Positions 49,226 through 59,714 of a DNA stretch of 64,000 nucleotides are shown piece by piece; position 1 is the stretch's first letter; each line of letters begins with the position of its first letter. Both the position numbers and the translations under genes were made by a program. The DNA comes from Psychrobacter sp. LV10R520-6. GTDB taxonomy: Bacteria; Pseudomonadota; Gammaproteobacteria; Pseudomonadales; Moraxellaceae. The stretch is taken from positions 1-64,000 of the forward strand of contig NZ_LT900024.1 of NCBI RefSeq assembly GCF_900182925.1, read 5' to 3'. The notes under the pieces were generated by a model. It was not told the origin of the DNA and ran no database searches. It saw only the letters and a list, made by a program, of their open reading frames with translations.

Positions 49226-50767
49226 TTAAATAGATAGTTTCTCGAAGCGCGCAATCGACTCAACGTGACCTGTATGACAAAACATATCCATGACACCAGC
49301 GTGTGTCAGACGGTAGCCTTGTTCAAGTAACGCCTTGGTGTCACGTGCTAAAGTAGCTGGATTGCACGAGACATAAACAATACGCTCAGCTTTAAACTTA
49401 GGCAAATATTGCATAATTTCCCAAGCTCCAGAGCGCGGCGGATCGATGAGTAGCGCATCAAATCCTTGGTTGGCCCACGGCTGATCGGTACAGTCTTGAG
49501 TCAAGTCTTGGCTATAAAACTCGGTATTATGAATGCCATTGCGACGAGCATTGTCAGCAGCACGTAGAGTCATCGCCTCGCTACCTTCAACCCCAACTAC
49601 TGTACCGGTCTCACCAACCAAGCGTGCCATCGGTAAACTAAAATTACCCAAACCACTAAATAAATCCAGTACCCGCTCACCCGCTTTTAGGTCCAATAAA
49701 TCACAAGCTAACTTGGTCATTTCTCGATTGACGGACAAATTTACTTGGGTAAAATCAGTAGGAATAAATTCAAAAGTCAAATCATACTCGGGCAATTGGT
49801 AGTACAAGCGACCAAATTGCTGGCTCATATCATCATTATCCGTTAGGGCAATGCGCTTGATGCTATCAACGCCTTTAGATTGCAGGTATAACTGCCAGTT
49901 ACGTGCAGCAAAAAAGACTTTTAATTTATCCACATCACCGTCTGATAAAGGCGATAGATTACGTACAATCAATGCCACCGGTTGATCGCCATCAGGCAGT
50001 TCTGGCAAGTATTCACCCATTGCTAGCTCAAGTTGGGCGATTTGACTACGGGCTTCAAGCGAGCTGATCAGCGCCTTTAAGTTTTCAATCTCAAAACCGA
50101 TACGCGGGTCTAAGATATGACATTCATTCAGCTCAGCCAAGAAGTTACTTGAACGCTCACGAAAGCCGACTAGCGCGGTTTCTTTTTTAGCGACATAGCG
50201 CACACCCATTCTCGCCTTAGTACGATAACCCAGTCGATCACCGACCACTGGCGCCAGCCACGTATCAGGCTGCGTGTCCGCTTGGTGCGTCAACATCTCA
50301 GCAAGCACTGACTGCTTAAAATTAATTTGTGCATCGGGCTGCCAATGTTGCAAGTTGCAACCACCGCAAACCCCAAAGTGCGGGCAGGGCGGCACGGCGC
50401 GCTCAGGATTAGGATTGGCAGTAACGCTAAGCGCATCGCCTTCTTCAAAGCTAGTGCGGCTGTTGGTCAGCTTGACGTCAACGCTTTCACCTGGCAAGGC
50501 AAAGCTGACAAAGATTTTTTTGCCATGTTTGTCCTCTACATGACCGTCTTCCTCGCCCCAGCCATTGCCATACACTGCAACGCCGCGTCCATCATGCGAT
50601 AAGCCATCAATAGTAAAGGGTAGCGGTTGCGCCTCTTTTAGACGTTTGCGCGTCTTTGATGAGGGTTTGGATTTTTTCTTATTAGGCGGAACGGTAATGG
50701 TTTGAGTGTCGCTGGCTTGTTGAGTAGTGTCATGTGCTGTAGAAGTCTTGGAATCGGTGGGTTGCAT
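49226..50767 (-). CDS. rlmD: 23S rRNA (uracil-1939-C5) methyltransferase
   Basis: RlmD methylates U1939 of 23S rRNA with SAM. The 513-residue protein has a basic N-terminal extension ([18 protein letters not shown]), a TRAM domain and the iron-sulfur cysteines [15 protein letters not shown] plus a later Cys in NECHIL. The Rossmann methylase core has [29 protein letters not shown] and the catalytic cysteine in [13 protein letters not shown]. coli RlmD has 433 residues; the extra length is mainly N-terminal. It may be followed in the same orientation by no other gene, as relA has its own terminator. Confidence 0.95.
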   Translation of the reverse strand: MQPTDSKTSTAHDTTQQASDTQTITVPPNKKKSKPSSKTRKRLKEAQPLPFTIDGLSHDGRGVAVYGNGWGEEDGHVEDKHGKKIFVSFALPGESVDVKLTNSRTSFEEGDALSVTANPNPERAVPPCPHFGVCGGCNLQHWQPDAQINFKQSVLAEMLTHQADTQPDTWLAPVVGDRLGYRTKARMGVRYVAKKETALVGFRERSSNFLAELNECHILDPRIGFEIENLKALISSLEARSQIAQLELAMGEYLPELPDGDQPVALIVRNLSPLSDGDVDKLKVFFAARNWQLYLQSKGVDSIKRIALTDNDDMSQQFGRLYYQLPEYDLTFEFIPTDFTQVNLSVNREMTKLACDLLDLKAGERVLDLFSGLGNFSLPMARLVGETGTVVGVEGSEAMTLRAADNARRNGIHNTEFYSQDLTQDCTDQPWANQGFDALLIDPPRSGAWEIMQYLPKFKAERIVYVSCNPATLARDTKALLEQGYRLTHAGVMDMFCHTGHVESIARFEKLSI

Positions 50768-50848
50768 AAACCTGCCTTAACAATAAATGAGAAATAATAA
50801 AAGGGAATAAAGGGCGCTGATAACTATCAGCTCCTATAATGTCAGTAC

Positions 50849-51673
50849 TTATGATGCAGGCGATGACGTCCAATCAGCAATAAATTCTTGATGTCGTAAG
50901 CTACCATCCGCTTGAGTAAATTTGGCTATGTAATTGCGGCTTTGCTGCTGCCAATAATCAAAAGATGGCGATGAAAGCTGTCCGGTTAGACGCAGCCAGC
51001 GTAGATAAATCAGCCAAGTATTCATCACGTCAGACTCGCAGTATATAGATAGTGTCTGCCATTCTTCATTGGCAACGAGCTCACCGACCATACTACCGTC
51101 AACATCAGTTTTACCCGGTAGACCATATAGGCTAGCGACCACATCCATCGCCTCACGCCGGCTGGCACCGTATTGGCTAAATCTGTCCATCAAATCAAGG
51201 TGTTTGGTTTGGAAACGGTTAACATAATTGTCAAAACGCATGTTTTTGATACGCGCGCCTTCTTCAAACAGCCACGGCGCTGACAAATCGTACTGCATGG
51301 CGCGGTAGATAAGTACAGGGATGTCGAACCCTGAGCCATTCCAACTGATCAGCTGTGGCAAGTTATCAATATCGCCAAATGCTCGAAAAAATTTGGCAAG
51401 AATGTCCTTTTCACTAAACTTGTCCGCGGTCAAGGAAAACAAAGACAGTTGACCGTCCTTGATATATAGCGCAGAAATACAGACAATACGCTGCAGTGGC
51501 AGCCGCATAAAATCATGTCCCGCTTCTTGGATACGAATCGCTTGTAATGCGCTCATGGCATCAGCATCGTTTAGATCAGCCAATTGCGGATAGATACGGC
51601 GTGCGGCATCGGTATCCGCTACTGTCTCAATATCGAAGACCAATATCGGGTTGCAAGGTAAGGCATGTGGCAT
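50849..51673 (-). CDS. PolB-like 3'-5' exonuclease
   Basis: The 274-residue protein has an RNase H-like DEDD fold: FDIETVAD (Exo I, D14/E16), SWNGSGFDIPVLIYRAMQY (Exo II) and YCESDVMNTWLIYLRWLRL (Exo III). It belongs to the group of predicted exonucleases related to the proofreading domain of DNA polymerase B. The family also has the DLMDRFSQYGASRREAMDVVASLYGLPGK segment seen here. The substrate is unknown; a DNA repair or RNA role is likely. It lies between cysM and rlmD on the same strand, 29 bases after cysM. Confidence 0.9.
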   Translation of the reverse strand: MPHALPCNPILVFDIETVADTDAARRIYPQLADLNDADAMSALQAIRIQEAGHDFMRLPLQRIVCISALYIKDGQLSLFSLTADKFSEKDILAKFFRAFGDIDNLPQLISWNGSGFDIPVLIYRAMQYDLSAPWLFEEGARIKNMRFDNYVNRFQTKHLDLMDRFSQYGASRREAMDVVASLYGLPGKTDVDGSMVGELVANEEWQTLSIYCESDVMNTWLIYLRWLRLTGQLSSPSFDYWQQQSRNYIAKFTQADGSLRHQEFIADWTSSPAS

Positions 51674-51702
51674 AAATAATCCTGAGCTATCATTGGTTAC
51701 GC

Positions 51703-52701
51703 TTATTTGGCATTGTCACTCATATTGTCACTAATACTGTTATTAAAAATAGTATCATCAATACTGTCATCAACATTATATAAACCAGTCGATAAATAAC
51801 GATCACCGCGATCACAGACGATAAAGGCAATCACCGCATTAGGGTTGGCTTTGGCAACTTGTACGGCTGCCCATGCAGCAGCTCCTGAGGATACCCCTGC
51901 AAAAATACCCTCATTTTTAGCAAGTTTACGCATATAAACTTCAGCAATATACTGATCAATATCCATCATCTCATCGACGGCATCAGCCTCAAAGATACCG
52001 GGCATATAAGCGGCAGGCCAGCGGCGGATGCCCGCAATAGAGGCTTCCTCATTAGGCTGGAGGCCAATAATTTTGACCGCTGGATTTTGTTCTTTTAAAT
52101 ATTGCGAGACACCCATAATGGTGCCTGTAGTCCCCATAGAACTGATAAAGTGAGTGATCTTACCGTCAGTTTGCGCCCATAGCTCAGGACCTGTAGTAAG
52201 ATAATGTGCCTGCTTATTATCAGGGTTATTAAACTGATCTAGTACGATACCTAAACCGTCATCTTGCATCTTTAACGCTAAATCACGTGCCGCTTCCATA
52301 CCTTCATCGACTTCGATTAAAGTAGCTCCATATGCCGTCATGGCATCTTTACGCTCTTGGGTTGATTTGGTTGGCATTAGTAGTGTTATTGGATAACCGC
52401 GCATGGCGGCTACCATCGCAAGAGCAATACCAGTGTTGCCACTGGTTGCTTCAATCAAGGTATCACCAGGCTTGATATCACCGCGTTGTTCCGCTTGATA
52501 AATCATATTAAAAGCAGGGCGATCTTTAACGGAACCGGCAGGGTTATTGCCTTCAAGCTTGGCCAGTAACACCGCACCATTGGCAATTTGCTCTTGTTCA
52601 GGCAAACGCTGTAGTTGGACCAAAGGCGTCTGACCAACGCAATCAGCAAGATCAGTGACTTGAGTGATAAAGTTAGCGTTCAACGGGGTCGTAGACGACA
52701 T
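51703..52701 (-). CDS. cysM: Cysteine synthase B
   Basis: CysM makes cysteine from O-acetylserine with sulfide or thiosulfate. The 332-residue PLP enzyme (fold type II) has the lysine in NPAGSVKDRPAF, the SGNTGIALAM substrate loop, the TTGTIMG phosphate-binding loop and SSGAAAW. RxWP in GIRRWPAAYMPGIF and the shorter active-site lid favour CysM over CysK. The extra ~30 C-terminal residues are N/D/S-rich (DDSIDDTIFNNSISDNMSDNAK). It is probably the first gene of a cysM-exonuclease transcript. Confidence 0.95.
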   Translation of the reverse strand: MSSTTPLNANFITQVTDLADCVGQTPLVQLQRLPEQEQIANGAVLLAKLEGNNPAGSVKDRPAFNMIYQAEQRGDIKPGDTLIEATSGNTGIALAMVAAMRGYPITLLMPTKSTQERKDAMTAYGATLIEVDEGMEAARDLALKMQDDGLGIVLDQFNNPDNKQAHYLTTGPELWAQTDGKITHFISSMGTTGTIMGVSQYLKEQNPAVKIIGLQPNEEASIAGIRRWPAAYMPGIFEADAVDEMMDIDQYIAEVYMRKLAKNEGIFAGVSSGAAAWAAVQVAKANPNAVIAFIVCDRGDRYLSTGLYNVDDSIDDTIFNNSISDNMSDNAK

Positions 52702-53196
52702 AAGGCATCCTTATTGATTATTTTAGATAACAATTTAAGTGTTGGTGTAGAAACGTATGACGTAACAGGTTGAGACGATACCACTGGAACGACTTTATTG
52801 CGGCAAATAAAAAGTGGCACCATTATATCATTTTGTTTTCAGCTGCGCTTATCGCATCAATATTTATTGGTAAATAGACCCTGTTTAAAAAAGACTAACC
52901 AATCAAATTGCTTTCAAAACTAACATTAATATAAACCTCAAAATACTCTATAGCCGCTCGAGTACTAAGCCAATATATGAGCTTCAGTACAGACAACCTT
53001 TAATATAAGACCAAAAACTCCATTGCTCGCAAACACGCATGTCGCTTATTTATTTTCACTAGATTGCATTGGTAGCACTTACACTTATAAATGCTGTTAA
53101 AATACCTACAATATTTAGACAGTTAGCTATATAGGAACAGCGGTCTACAGCTGCTATATATAAACGGTATGAACGACAGTGGGGTTTAAATCTAGC
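52702..53196. other. Divergent intergenic region cysM-barA
   Basis: In about 495 bases no gene or RNA is recognised. Promoters for both divergent genes are expected here. Confidence 0.4.
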
Positions 53197-56100
53197 ATGG
53201 CATACAAAAAACGCTTCGATACCAGTAGCGCCTATGGCCAGTTGATTATATTGGTGTTTTTGCCGATTTGTGTGTTGGCAGCAGTCGGTGGCATTTTGGT
53301 ATTCTATGAGACCATGCGAGCCAGTAATTCCGAGCAAGAAGCTTTAGCAGAAGCGTTCTTAATCCGCTATAAACCGATGGTTACTGAGCTTATCCCTGAA
53401 TTATTGCTGCAACAGAATCAGCAGTCAAAAGCAAACGAGGAAAATGCTCAGAACCTTATCGATAGCATGGCAGCGGCTAGTCAATCGGCGCTTGAGAAGA
53501 GTATACCCGCTGAGCATCTACCCTTATCACAGGTGCACTCAGATCACTATATTGGTACACGCGTCGGTAGTTTGAGCAGTGCCGCACTCTCAGAAGAAGT
53601 ATTAGGAGGCATGTCTACCTCTGCACAATCAAGTACAGTAGTCGTCGATGAGAGTCAAGACATTACAGAGCTTGCGCGGCAAGGAGCCGTGGCAAGCCTA
53701 GTGTCGATTCGCGAAAGACTCAGTCGTATGCAGTCCGAGCAGCATGTACAGCGTATTGCTATCATCAATGAGAACAATCAACTACTCGCTACGGTGGGCT
53801 ATGGGGTTAATGAGCCGTGGCCTCTGATAGATGCGTCGCAGCGCTTCTTATCGCAACAAGCCACACCTATCGGTACGGCTTATGGCAGTGTACTGGGCAA
53901 TTTTGAAGGTCAAAGGCTATGGCTATTGGTCGATATGGACAACGAGCCGCTCTATATCGCGCGCTATCGCATTGCTATGGCACTGGTCATTACTGGTTTG
54001 ACCACTATTTTAATCTTATTACTGAGCTTAAACATCTACGCCAAACGCTGGATTGCGCCGATTTATGAGCTGCGTTTGCAGCTACAACGGACCCATGTCG
54101 ACAATCTCTATAAACCCGTTCCCGTTGAGACTGATGGGGAGCTGAACTTATTGCAGCAAGATTTAGTCAGAACCTTACGCCGTCTACATAGTAGCTTTCA
54201 AGAGCTCAAAGACCATGCGGAACAAACTGAAGATGACTTACGTCTTGCGTTTGATGAGATGGAAATGCAAAACATCTCAATTCGAGATGCGCGTGATGCC
54301 GCAATCTCAACCAGCCAAGCTAAATCAGCGTTTTTGGCCAATATCAGCCATGAGCTGCGTACCCCGCTGAACAGCATTGATGGTTTTATTAATTTGCTGG
54401 CACGCCACGGCGAGCTGAATGCTGAGCAAGATCTATATGTGCAAACCATTCGTAAATCTTCTGCGCACTTACTGGCATTGGTCAATGATGTCTTGGATTT
54501 TTCAAAGATTGAAGCCGGTAAGTTGGTGCTTGATCGCCATGAGTTTGATCTGTATGACAGCATCTATGATGTGGTCGATATGTTCTCACCAGTCACTGCA
54601 GAAAAAGGCTTGCGGATGGCGGTGCTGTTTTATAACGACGTACCGATGCGAATCGTTGGCGATGCGCTGCGCCTCAAGCAAGTGCTGACCAACATCGTTG
54701 GTAATGCAATCAAATTCACTGATAGTGGTGATGTGGTGGTGCGCGTTAGTTTGGATGATCATCGCGACAATTATTTGATGATTAGCGTGCAAGATAGTGG
54801 CAAAGGTATCTCGGCCGCCGATCAAAAAATGCTGTTTCAAAGCTTTAGCCAAGGCGATCCGTCTATTACGCGCCAATATGGTGGCACAGGGTTAGGTCTA
54901 GTGATATCTAAGCAATTAACACGGCTTATGGGCGGCGATATTGGTTTTTATGACAATGCACAAGAAAATATTGCCAATCAAGGGGCGACGTTTTGGTTTC
55001 GGATGCCAGCGCATGTTGATGTGTTAGAGGCTGCCACAGGGCAAACTATTGCGCTGCCCGTCCTTGCTCCACTTACCAGTGCCAGCGATGAGTTTCACGT
55101 TTTAGTCTGGATCAATCACACGGCTTCTAGACAGGTGCTTAAGGCCAGCTTGCAAAACCTACCGATTAAGCTGACCCAAGCCAACTCCTTACCTGGTGTG
55201 CTGGAATCATTAAAAGAGCAAGGCAATTATTGGGATTGGGTGATTGTCGATAACGATACTCAAGACGATATGATGGCGCTGCTCAAACAAATTCGCCTGC
55301 ATTATCAAGGCAAGCTTGCCGTATTTGGTTATCAGGTGGCTGCCGATCAAGCGCTATTAAACCGTTATCATGCCAATGTATTATATGAACCTCTAGATAA
55401 GCGGCAACTATATGCCATGCTCGATACTCAAAAGCGAAGTGCACCGATACAAACGCAAGCACCACGCTGGACAGGGGTAACTGTGCTGGCAGTTGATGAT
55501 CACCTGCCCAATCTATTGGTGCTAGATGCTCTGCTCAGTGAGCTTGGCATTCAAGTCATCACTGCCAATAGTGGTTTTGATGCTATAGAGCTCATCAGCA
55601 AGCAGCAAACTAAAAATATAAAAGCGGCCAAAGCCAACCAGCAAAGCCTGTCAAACAAAACGCAAATCTCTAAAGCTCAAGCACATGCGCAGGTCAACAA
55701 AACCTCAAATAATCCTTTGTCTACTGCGGATGTAAACGCTGAAGATAAGGCTGGTTCTGATAATAAAAACAGTATCGACTTAATCTTTATGGATATTCAG
55801 ATGCCGCGGATGTCAGGGCGTGAAGCGGCAGAGCAAATTCGCAAAATCGAAATAGATGATACTCGTATTCCTATTATCGCCTTAACTGCCCATGGGTTGT
55901 CCGATGAGCGTGATAAGCTGATTGCTAGCGGCATTGATGATTACGTGGGTAAACCTATTAGCCAGCCGCAACTGCTGCAAGTTCTACAAAAGTGGCTTGG
56001 ACGTACAGCAACGCCTCAAGGTCTAACGGCAACCACCACCAATGCCACGCCACAAACTATTGGTTCACAAAGTCTCTCAACGCCTAATAAAGGCTTAATG

Positions 56101-56910
56101 ACTGTTAATACTGCTGAAACTACTGAAACTATTGACTCATTGGCTGTTGCAAATAATGATGGGATAGATGTTACTTCCCATACTAAGCAAGTAGGCGTTC
56201 AAGCAGATAAAAAGATAGCCCGTCCCTTATCGCTAAAAAAAATCCGTGATGACTATTTGCGCGATAGTCAGCCCCGTGATGATTATAGACGTGAGCCGCA
56301 GCGTGCTACCCAGCCGCGCTATGAAAATTTGCACTATCAAAGATCGGGGCAAGTACCCTTAAAAGCTCCAGCATACCAAACGCTAGACCGTCATAAAACG
56401 GATGTTATAGAAGGGGAAGGCAGTATAGGAGATATAGAGGGCATAGACTCAAAATCGAGCAATCCAAAAGATAGCCCCTCGAAAACAAATACTATCGAGG
56501 CGTTAGATATTTTAAACTGGCAAGATGCATTGACCCGCTCAGCGAATAAGCCGGATCTTGCCGCCAAACTCATCATTATGATGCTCGATACTATTGCTGA
56601 TGAAAAAGAGGTGTTAACTCAAGCATGGCAAGCCCGCGATCGTAGCATGCTCGCGCAAATTTCCCATCGAATTTTAGGGGGCAGTCGCTATACGGGGGTA
56701 CCGCAACTGCGCCAAGCCAGCCAAAATTTAGAAGACAAATGCTTATTAAATATTCAACATACGACGCCGGCACAGATTGCTATGCTCAAACCTTATTATG
56801 AAGCTTTGTTACTGGCACTGACCAATCTTCAAACGCTTGATTTGTCGCCGTATTCGCAGTTGAATTATCATCGTCTGAGTGAAAATGACATGACCTGGAA
56901 AATGATTTGA
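53197..56910 (+). CDS. barA: BarA/GacS-type hybrid sensor kinase
   Basis: In gammaproteobacteria BarA phosphorylates UvrY/GacA and so controls CsrA-binding small RNAs. The chain of ~1237 residues has one N-terminal membrane segment (LIILVFLPICVLAAVGGILV), a periplasmic region to about 265, a second membrane segment and a HAMP-like linker. The HisKA domain has H385 in ISHELRTPLN, followed by HATPase_c (GNAIKFTD, DSGKGIS, GGTGLGLVISKQL) and a receiver with D866 in MDIQMPRMSG. The C-terminal HPt has H1157 in ISHRILGG. The receiver is split by a ~60-residue Q/N/K-rich insertion before the phospho-aspartate. The ATG at 53,197 is chosen; a GTG 18 bases upstream is possible. Confidence 0.92.
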   Translation: MAYKKRFDTSSAYGQLIILVFLPICVLAAVGGILVFYETMRASNSEQEALAEAFLIRYKPMVTELIPELLLQQNQQSKANEENAQNLIDSMAAASQSALEKSIPAEHLPLSQVHSDHYIGTRVGSLSSAALSEEVLGGMSTSAQSSTVVVDESQDITELARQGAVASLVSIRERLSRMQSEQHVQRIAIINENNQLLATVGYGVNEPWPLIDASQRFLSQQATPIGTAYGSVLGNFEGQRLWLLVDMDNEPLYIARYRIAMALVITGLTTILILLLSLNIYAKRWIAPIYELRLQLQRTHVDNLYKPVPVETDGELNLLQQDLVRTLRRLHSSFQELKDHAEQTEDDLRLAFDEMEMQNISIRDARDAAISTSQAKSAFLANISHELRTPLNSIDGFINLLARHGELNAEQDLYVQTIRKSSAHLLALVNDVLDFSKIEAGKLVLDRHEFDLYDSIYDVVDMFSPVTAEKGLRMAVLFYNDVPMRIVGDALRLKQVLTNIVGNAIKFTDSGDVVVRVSLDDHRDNYLMISVQDSGKGISAADQKMLFQSFSQGDPSITRQYGGTGLGLVISKQLTRLMGGDIGFYDNAQENIANQGATFWFRMPAHVDVLEAATGQTIALPVLAPLTSASDEFHVLVWINHTASRQVLKASLQNLPIKLTQANSLPGVLESLKEQGNYWDWVIVDNDTQDDMMALLKQIRLHYQGKLAVFGYQVAADQALLNRYHANVLYEPLDKRQLYAMLDTQKRSAPIQTQAPRWTGVTVLAVDDHLPNLLVLDALLSELGIQVITANSGFDAIELISKQQTKNIKAAKANQQSLSNKTQISKAQAHAQVNKTSNNPLSTADVNAEDKAGSDNKNSIDLIFMDIQMPRMSGREAAEQIRKIEIDDTRIPIIALTAHGLSDERDKLIASGIDDYVGKPISQPQLLQVLQKWLGRTATPQGLTATTTNATPQTIGSQSLSTPNKGLMTVNTAETTETIDSLAVANNDGIDVTSHTKQVGVQADKKIARPLSLKKIRDDYLRDSQPRDDYRREPQRATQPRYENLHYQRSGQVPLKAPAYQTLDRHKTDVIEGEGSIGDIEGIDSKSSNPKDSPSKTNTIEALDILNWQDALTRSANKPDLAAKLIIMMLDTIADEKEVLTQAWQARDRSMLAQISHRILGGSRYTGVPQLRQASQNLEDKCLLNIQHTTPAQIAMLKPYYEALLLALTNLQTLDLSPYSQLNYHRLSENDMTWKMI

Positions 56911-57004
56911 TATTGCTTTTATCCTTGTCTTAACTTTATCCTTATCTTAAAAAGTCATTTTATTCTTCAATATTATTTATTTATTGATCTTCCTAAGGAC
57001 TGTT

Positions 57005-57817
57005 ATGCACGCTATCGCCGCTCACCAGTATCAGACTCTACAAGTCAGTATTAGCCAAGATATCTTAACCGTCACTCTAAATCGTCCGCAGAAAAAAAAT
57101 GCCATGAGCTTTGAGATGATGCGTGAGCTGATTGCAGTTGCTATGCGTATTAGCAAAGATAAAACCTTACGAGCGGTCATTCTTGATGGCGCTGAAGGTA
57201 CGTTTTGTGCGGGTATTGATTTGGGTGATTTAAACCAACCCAAAAATCAAGCCTCTGCATTATGGGAGCTGGTTAAGCCAAGTCAAAGTCTATTTCAGCG
57301 GGTCTGTCTGGTCTGGCGTGATGTTCCTGTTCCGGTTATTACCGTGTTAGAGGGTCACTGTATCGGCGCGGGATTACAACTGGCTTTGGCCTGTGATATA
57401 CGTATCAGCAGCCCTGATTGTAAGCTATCCATTATGGAGGCGAAATGGGGCTTGGTGCCGGATATGGGATTGACCCAATCAGGGTTTGGGGTTGTGCGTG
57501 CAGACATATTAAAAGAGCTGGCAATGAGCGCTCGTATTATCGATGCAGAAGAGGGTAGGCAATTGGGTCTTATTAGCCATTGTAGCGAGTCGCCATTAGA
57601 GCAGGCGCAAACCCTTGCTGCCGAGTTTGCGCAGCGTTCACCCGATGCGGTGCTGGCAAGTAAGCGTATTGTGAATGCCATGTATCAGCAATCAGCTCTG
57701 ACGTTATATAAAGAAAAAGCTTGGCAACTCAAACTAATGTTAGGGCGCAACCGTAAGCTCGCCGTAAAAAAAGCGAAGGAAGCGGGAACAACCTTTGCTA
57801 AACGCCAGTTTCGCTAG
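57005..57817 (+). CDS. Enoyl-CoA hydratase/isomerase family protein
   Basis: The 270-residue crotonase-fold protein has the oxyanion-hole segments FCAGIDLGDL and GHCIGAGLQLALACDIRISS, and the acidic residues in EAKWGLVPDMGLT. The N-terminal part has LNRPQKKNAMSFEMM. It would act on an acyl-CoA thioester in the cytoplasm; the DIRISSPDCKLSIMEAKWGLVPD block is like those of hydratases in fatty acid breakdown. The exact substrate cannot be told. AGGA lies 8-11 bases before the ATG at 57,005. Confidence 0.9.
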   Translation: MHAIAAHQYQTLQVSISQDILTVTLNRPQKKNAMSFEMMRELIAVAMRISKDKTLRAVILDGAEGTFCAGIDLGDLNQPKNQASALWELVKPSQSLFQRVCLVWRDVPVPVITVLEGHCIGAGLQLALACDIRISSPDCKLSIMEAKWGLVPDMGLTQSGFGVVRADILKELAMSARIIDAEEGRQLGLISHCSESPLEQAQTLAAEFAQRSPDAVLASKRIVNAMYQQSALTLYKEKAWQLKLMLGRNRKLAVKKAKEAGTTFAKRQFR

Positions 57818-57863
57818 TTAAAGGTAGAGGAGCGACTTTCAAAGCTTTGTGAACTTTGAATTT

Positions 57864-57884
57864 TGGCGGACAAGGGAGTCGAAC
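57864..57884 (-). other. tRNA 3'-end-like fragment
   Basis: On the minus strand this reads as a T loop and acceptor 3' strand: GTTCGACTCCCTTGTCCGCC then A. There is no matching 5' part nearby, so it is not a gene. It could be a relic of integration at a tRNA gene. Confidence 0.35.
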
Positions 57885-57960
57885 ACTCTTTAAACAGTCT
57901 CTTTTATGGCTATTTCATATAATAGCTTTATACAAGAATGACTATATAGCTAAGCCGTTT

Positions 57961-58075
57961 TAAAACAGATATAGGATAGCTGGAAGAAATTTTCGAAGCC
58001 TCTGAAGTGACGCAGTCACACAGCAAGCTAGAAAAATTTTTGCCAGTTGTCCAAATCCATATGTGTATCCGTTTT
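57961..58075. repeat. Dispersed palindromic repeat, copy C
   Basis: It has AGCTGGAAGAAATTTTCGAAG, then CCTCTGAAGTGACGCAGTCACACAGCAAGC and GAAAAATTTTTGCCAG. Outer edges AAAACAGATATAGGAT and GTATCCGTTTT are inverted. It lies in the 521-base gap between the crotonase and MFS genes; the rest of that gap holds no gene. Confidence 0.75.
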
Positions 58076-58338
58076 ATTTAGTTCTGACTATAGATAAATA
58101 ACAACAAGCTGAATAGCAGTTTTGAACATATCACTATGGCCTTATTTGTTTTAATGCTCCTCTCTGAAAATCATCTACTATTGAAATAGCGGTAGGCAGC
58201 ACGATATAACACTGTCTGCTATGGTATACCTGCGTCTATACACTGCTGCTTTTTTGTTGTTTATAGCAATTATTATTCATAGAAATATCGGCGAAGAAGA
58301 ACTAATAATTATAATCCTTATATAAACTGGTCTGTGCT

Positions 58339-59598
58339 ATGTCTGCTCCAAAACCCACCCCATCCAATCAATCTATTGCGAATGCACGAGTGCGCTCATC
58401 GGAGCTGCCGGTCGCATGGATTATGATGCTCGGACTTATCGTGGCAGTAGGGCCATTATCCATCGATATGTATTTGCCAGCATTGCCGGTTATGGCAGAT
58501 AGTTTCGGTGTATCGACTGCTTTTATGGCCAACTCCGTACCCGCCTACTTTGTTGGTTTGGTATTTGGGCAGCTGTTTTATGGCCCCTTTAGTGATCGTG
58601 TTGGCCGGGTTAAGCCTTTATATTTTGGCATGACTTTATATATCATCGCCTCGATCATTTGTGCTACCACTAATAATGAATATGTGCTGTTTGCAGGGCG
58701 TACTTTGCAAGCACTTGGGGCCTGTGTGGGGGCAGTGGTTACCCGTGCAGCGATTCGTGATCGTCTTAGTGCAAAACAGACCGCAAAAGCATTTTCTATT
58801 ATGATCTTAGTAATGGGTTTAGCGCCAATATTAGCGCCATCGCTCGGTGCGCTATTTTTGCAATTTTTTAACTGGCATTCTATTTTTTGGTTTTTAGCCG
58901 CATTTGGTACGCTTAATTTAATTTTAACCAAGTTTTTCTTTTTTGAGACCTTAACAGAAGAAAACCGTAATGTCCGTCCTGCTAAAGAAGTGCTCAGTCA
59001 GTATTGGGATTTACTAAAAGATCCGACTTTCAACTATCCTGCGATTGGCGGCGGTTTATTGATGGGGGCCATGTTTGTCTATATCAGTGCTGCTTCTGAA
59101 TTATTGATGGATACTTATGGCATCTCATCTACTCATTTTGGTTGGATATTTGGCATGAATGCGGCAGGCTTTGTGGCGTTGACTCAGATAAATCAATTGC
59201 TGATTAATCGCTTTCGTATCTTAAGTTTGTTGCGATTTGGGGCAGTAATGCAGGTAGTCGCTTCAGCAGGGTTATTTATACTGGGTCTTAGTTTCGGTAG
59301 TGATGCCTGGCTGCCACTGGTGTTAGTCTGTATTTTCTTTTGTATTGCTGGTCTTGGATTAACGCAGCCAAATGCTTCAGCTATTGCACTTGCCTTTCAA
59401 AAAAGCCGCGCTGGGATGGCAAGTGCATTACAAGGCTCGCTGATGTTCTCAGTAGGTATTTTTGGCGGTTTATTGTTAAATTTATTCCCTGTCAATCCGG
59501 TCCTTAAGATTGGTATCACTATGTTTATGCTAATGAGTCTCGGCTGTCTGTTAATCTGGCGCATTGATCGCAACTTAAACCTTGACGATGCTGAATAA
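58339..59598 (+). CDS. Bcr/CflA-type MFS multidrug exporter
   Basis: The 419-residue protein has 12 membrane segments. The first is followed by the family pattern PLSIDMYLPALPVMADSFG. Next come QLFYGPFSDRVGRVKPL (motif A, loop 2-3) and RTLQALGACVGAVVTRAAIRD (motif B/C region with the DHA1 arginine). PNASAIALAFQKSRAGMASALQGSLMF in the second half is typical of Bcr/CflA drug-proton antiporters. Substrates in related proteins include bicyclomycin, chloramphenicol and sulfonamides. It stands alone and is followed by a terminator. Confidence 0.92.
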   Translation: MSAPKPTPSNQSIANARVRSSELPVAWIMMLGLIVAVGPLSIDMYLPALPVMADSFGVSTAFMANSVPAYFVGLVFGQLFYGPFSDRVGRVKPLYFGMTLYIIASIICATTNNEYVLFAGRTLQALGACVGAVVTRAAIRDRLSAKQTAKAFSIMILVMGLAPILAPSLGALFLQFFNWHSIFWFLAAFGTLNLILTKFFFFETLTEENRNVRPAKEVLSQYWDLLKDPTFNYPAIGGGLLMGAMFVYISAASELLMDTYGISSTHFGWIFGMNAAGFVALTQINQLLINRFRILSLLRFGAVMQVVASAGLFILGLSFGSDAWLPLVLVCIFFCIAGLGLTQPNASAIALAFQKSRAGMASALQGSLMFSVGIFGGLLLNLFPVNPVLKIGITMFMLMSLGCLLIWRIDRNLNLDDAE

Positions 59599-59673
59599 CT
59601 AATCGATAAATAAAATTATTTTCTAACCTATTTCTAGACTGTTTCCACACTATAAGCATTCAGTTTTCACCCT

Positions 59674-59714
59674 AAAAGCATTCAAACGTTGAACACGTAT
59701 TGGATGCTTTTTTT
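59674..59714 (+). terminator. Terminator after the MFS gene
   Basis: Arms AAAAGCATTCAA and TTGGATGCTTTT pair with one G-T pair or mismatch, with seven T at the end. The following ~410 bases to 60,127 hold no gene I can support. Confidence 0.7.
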
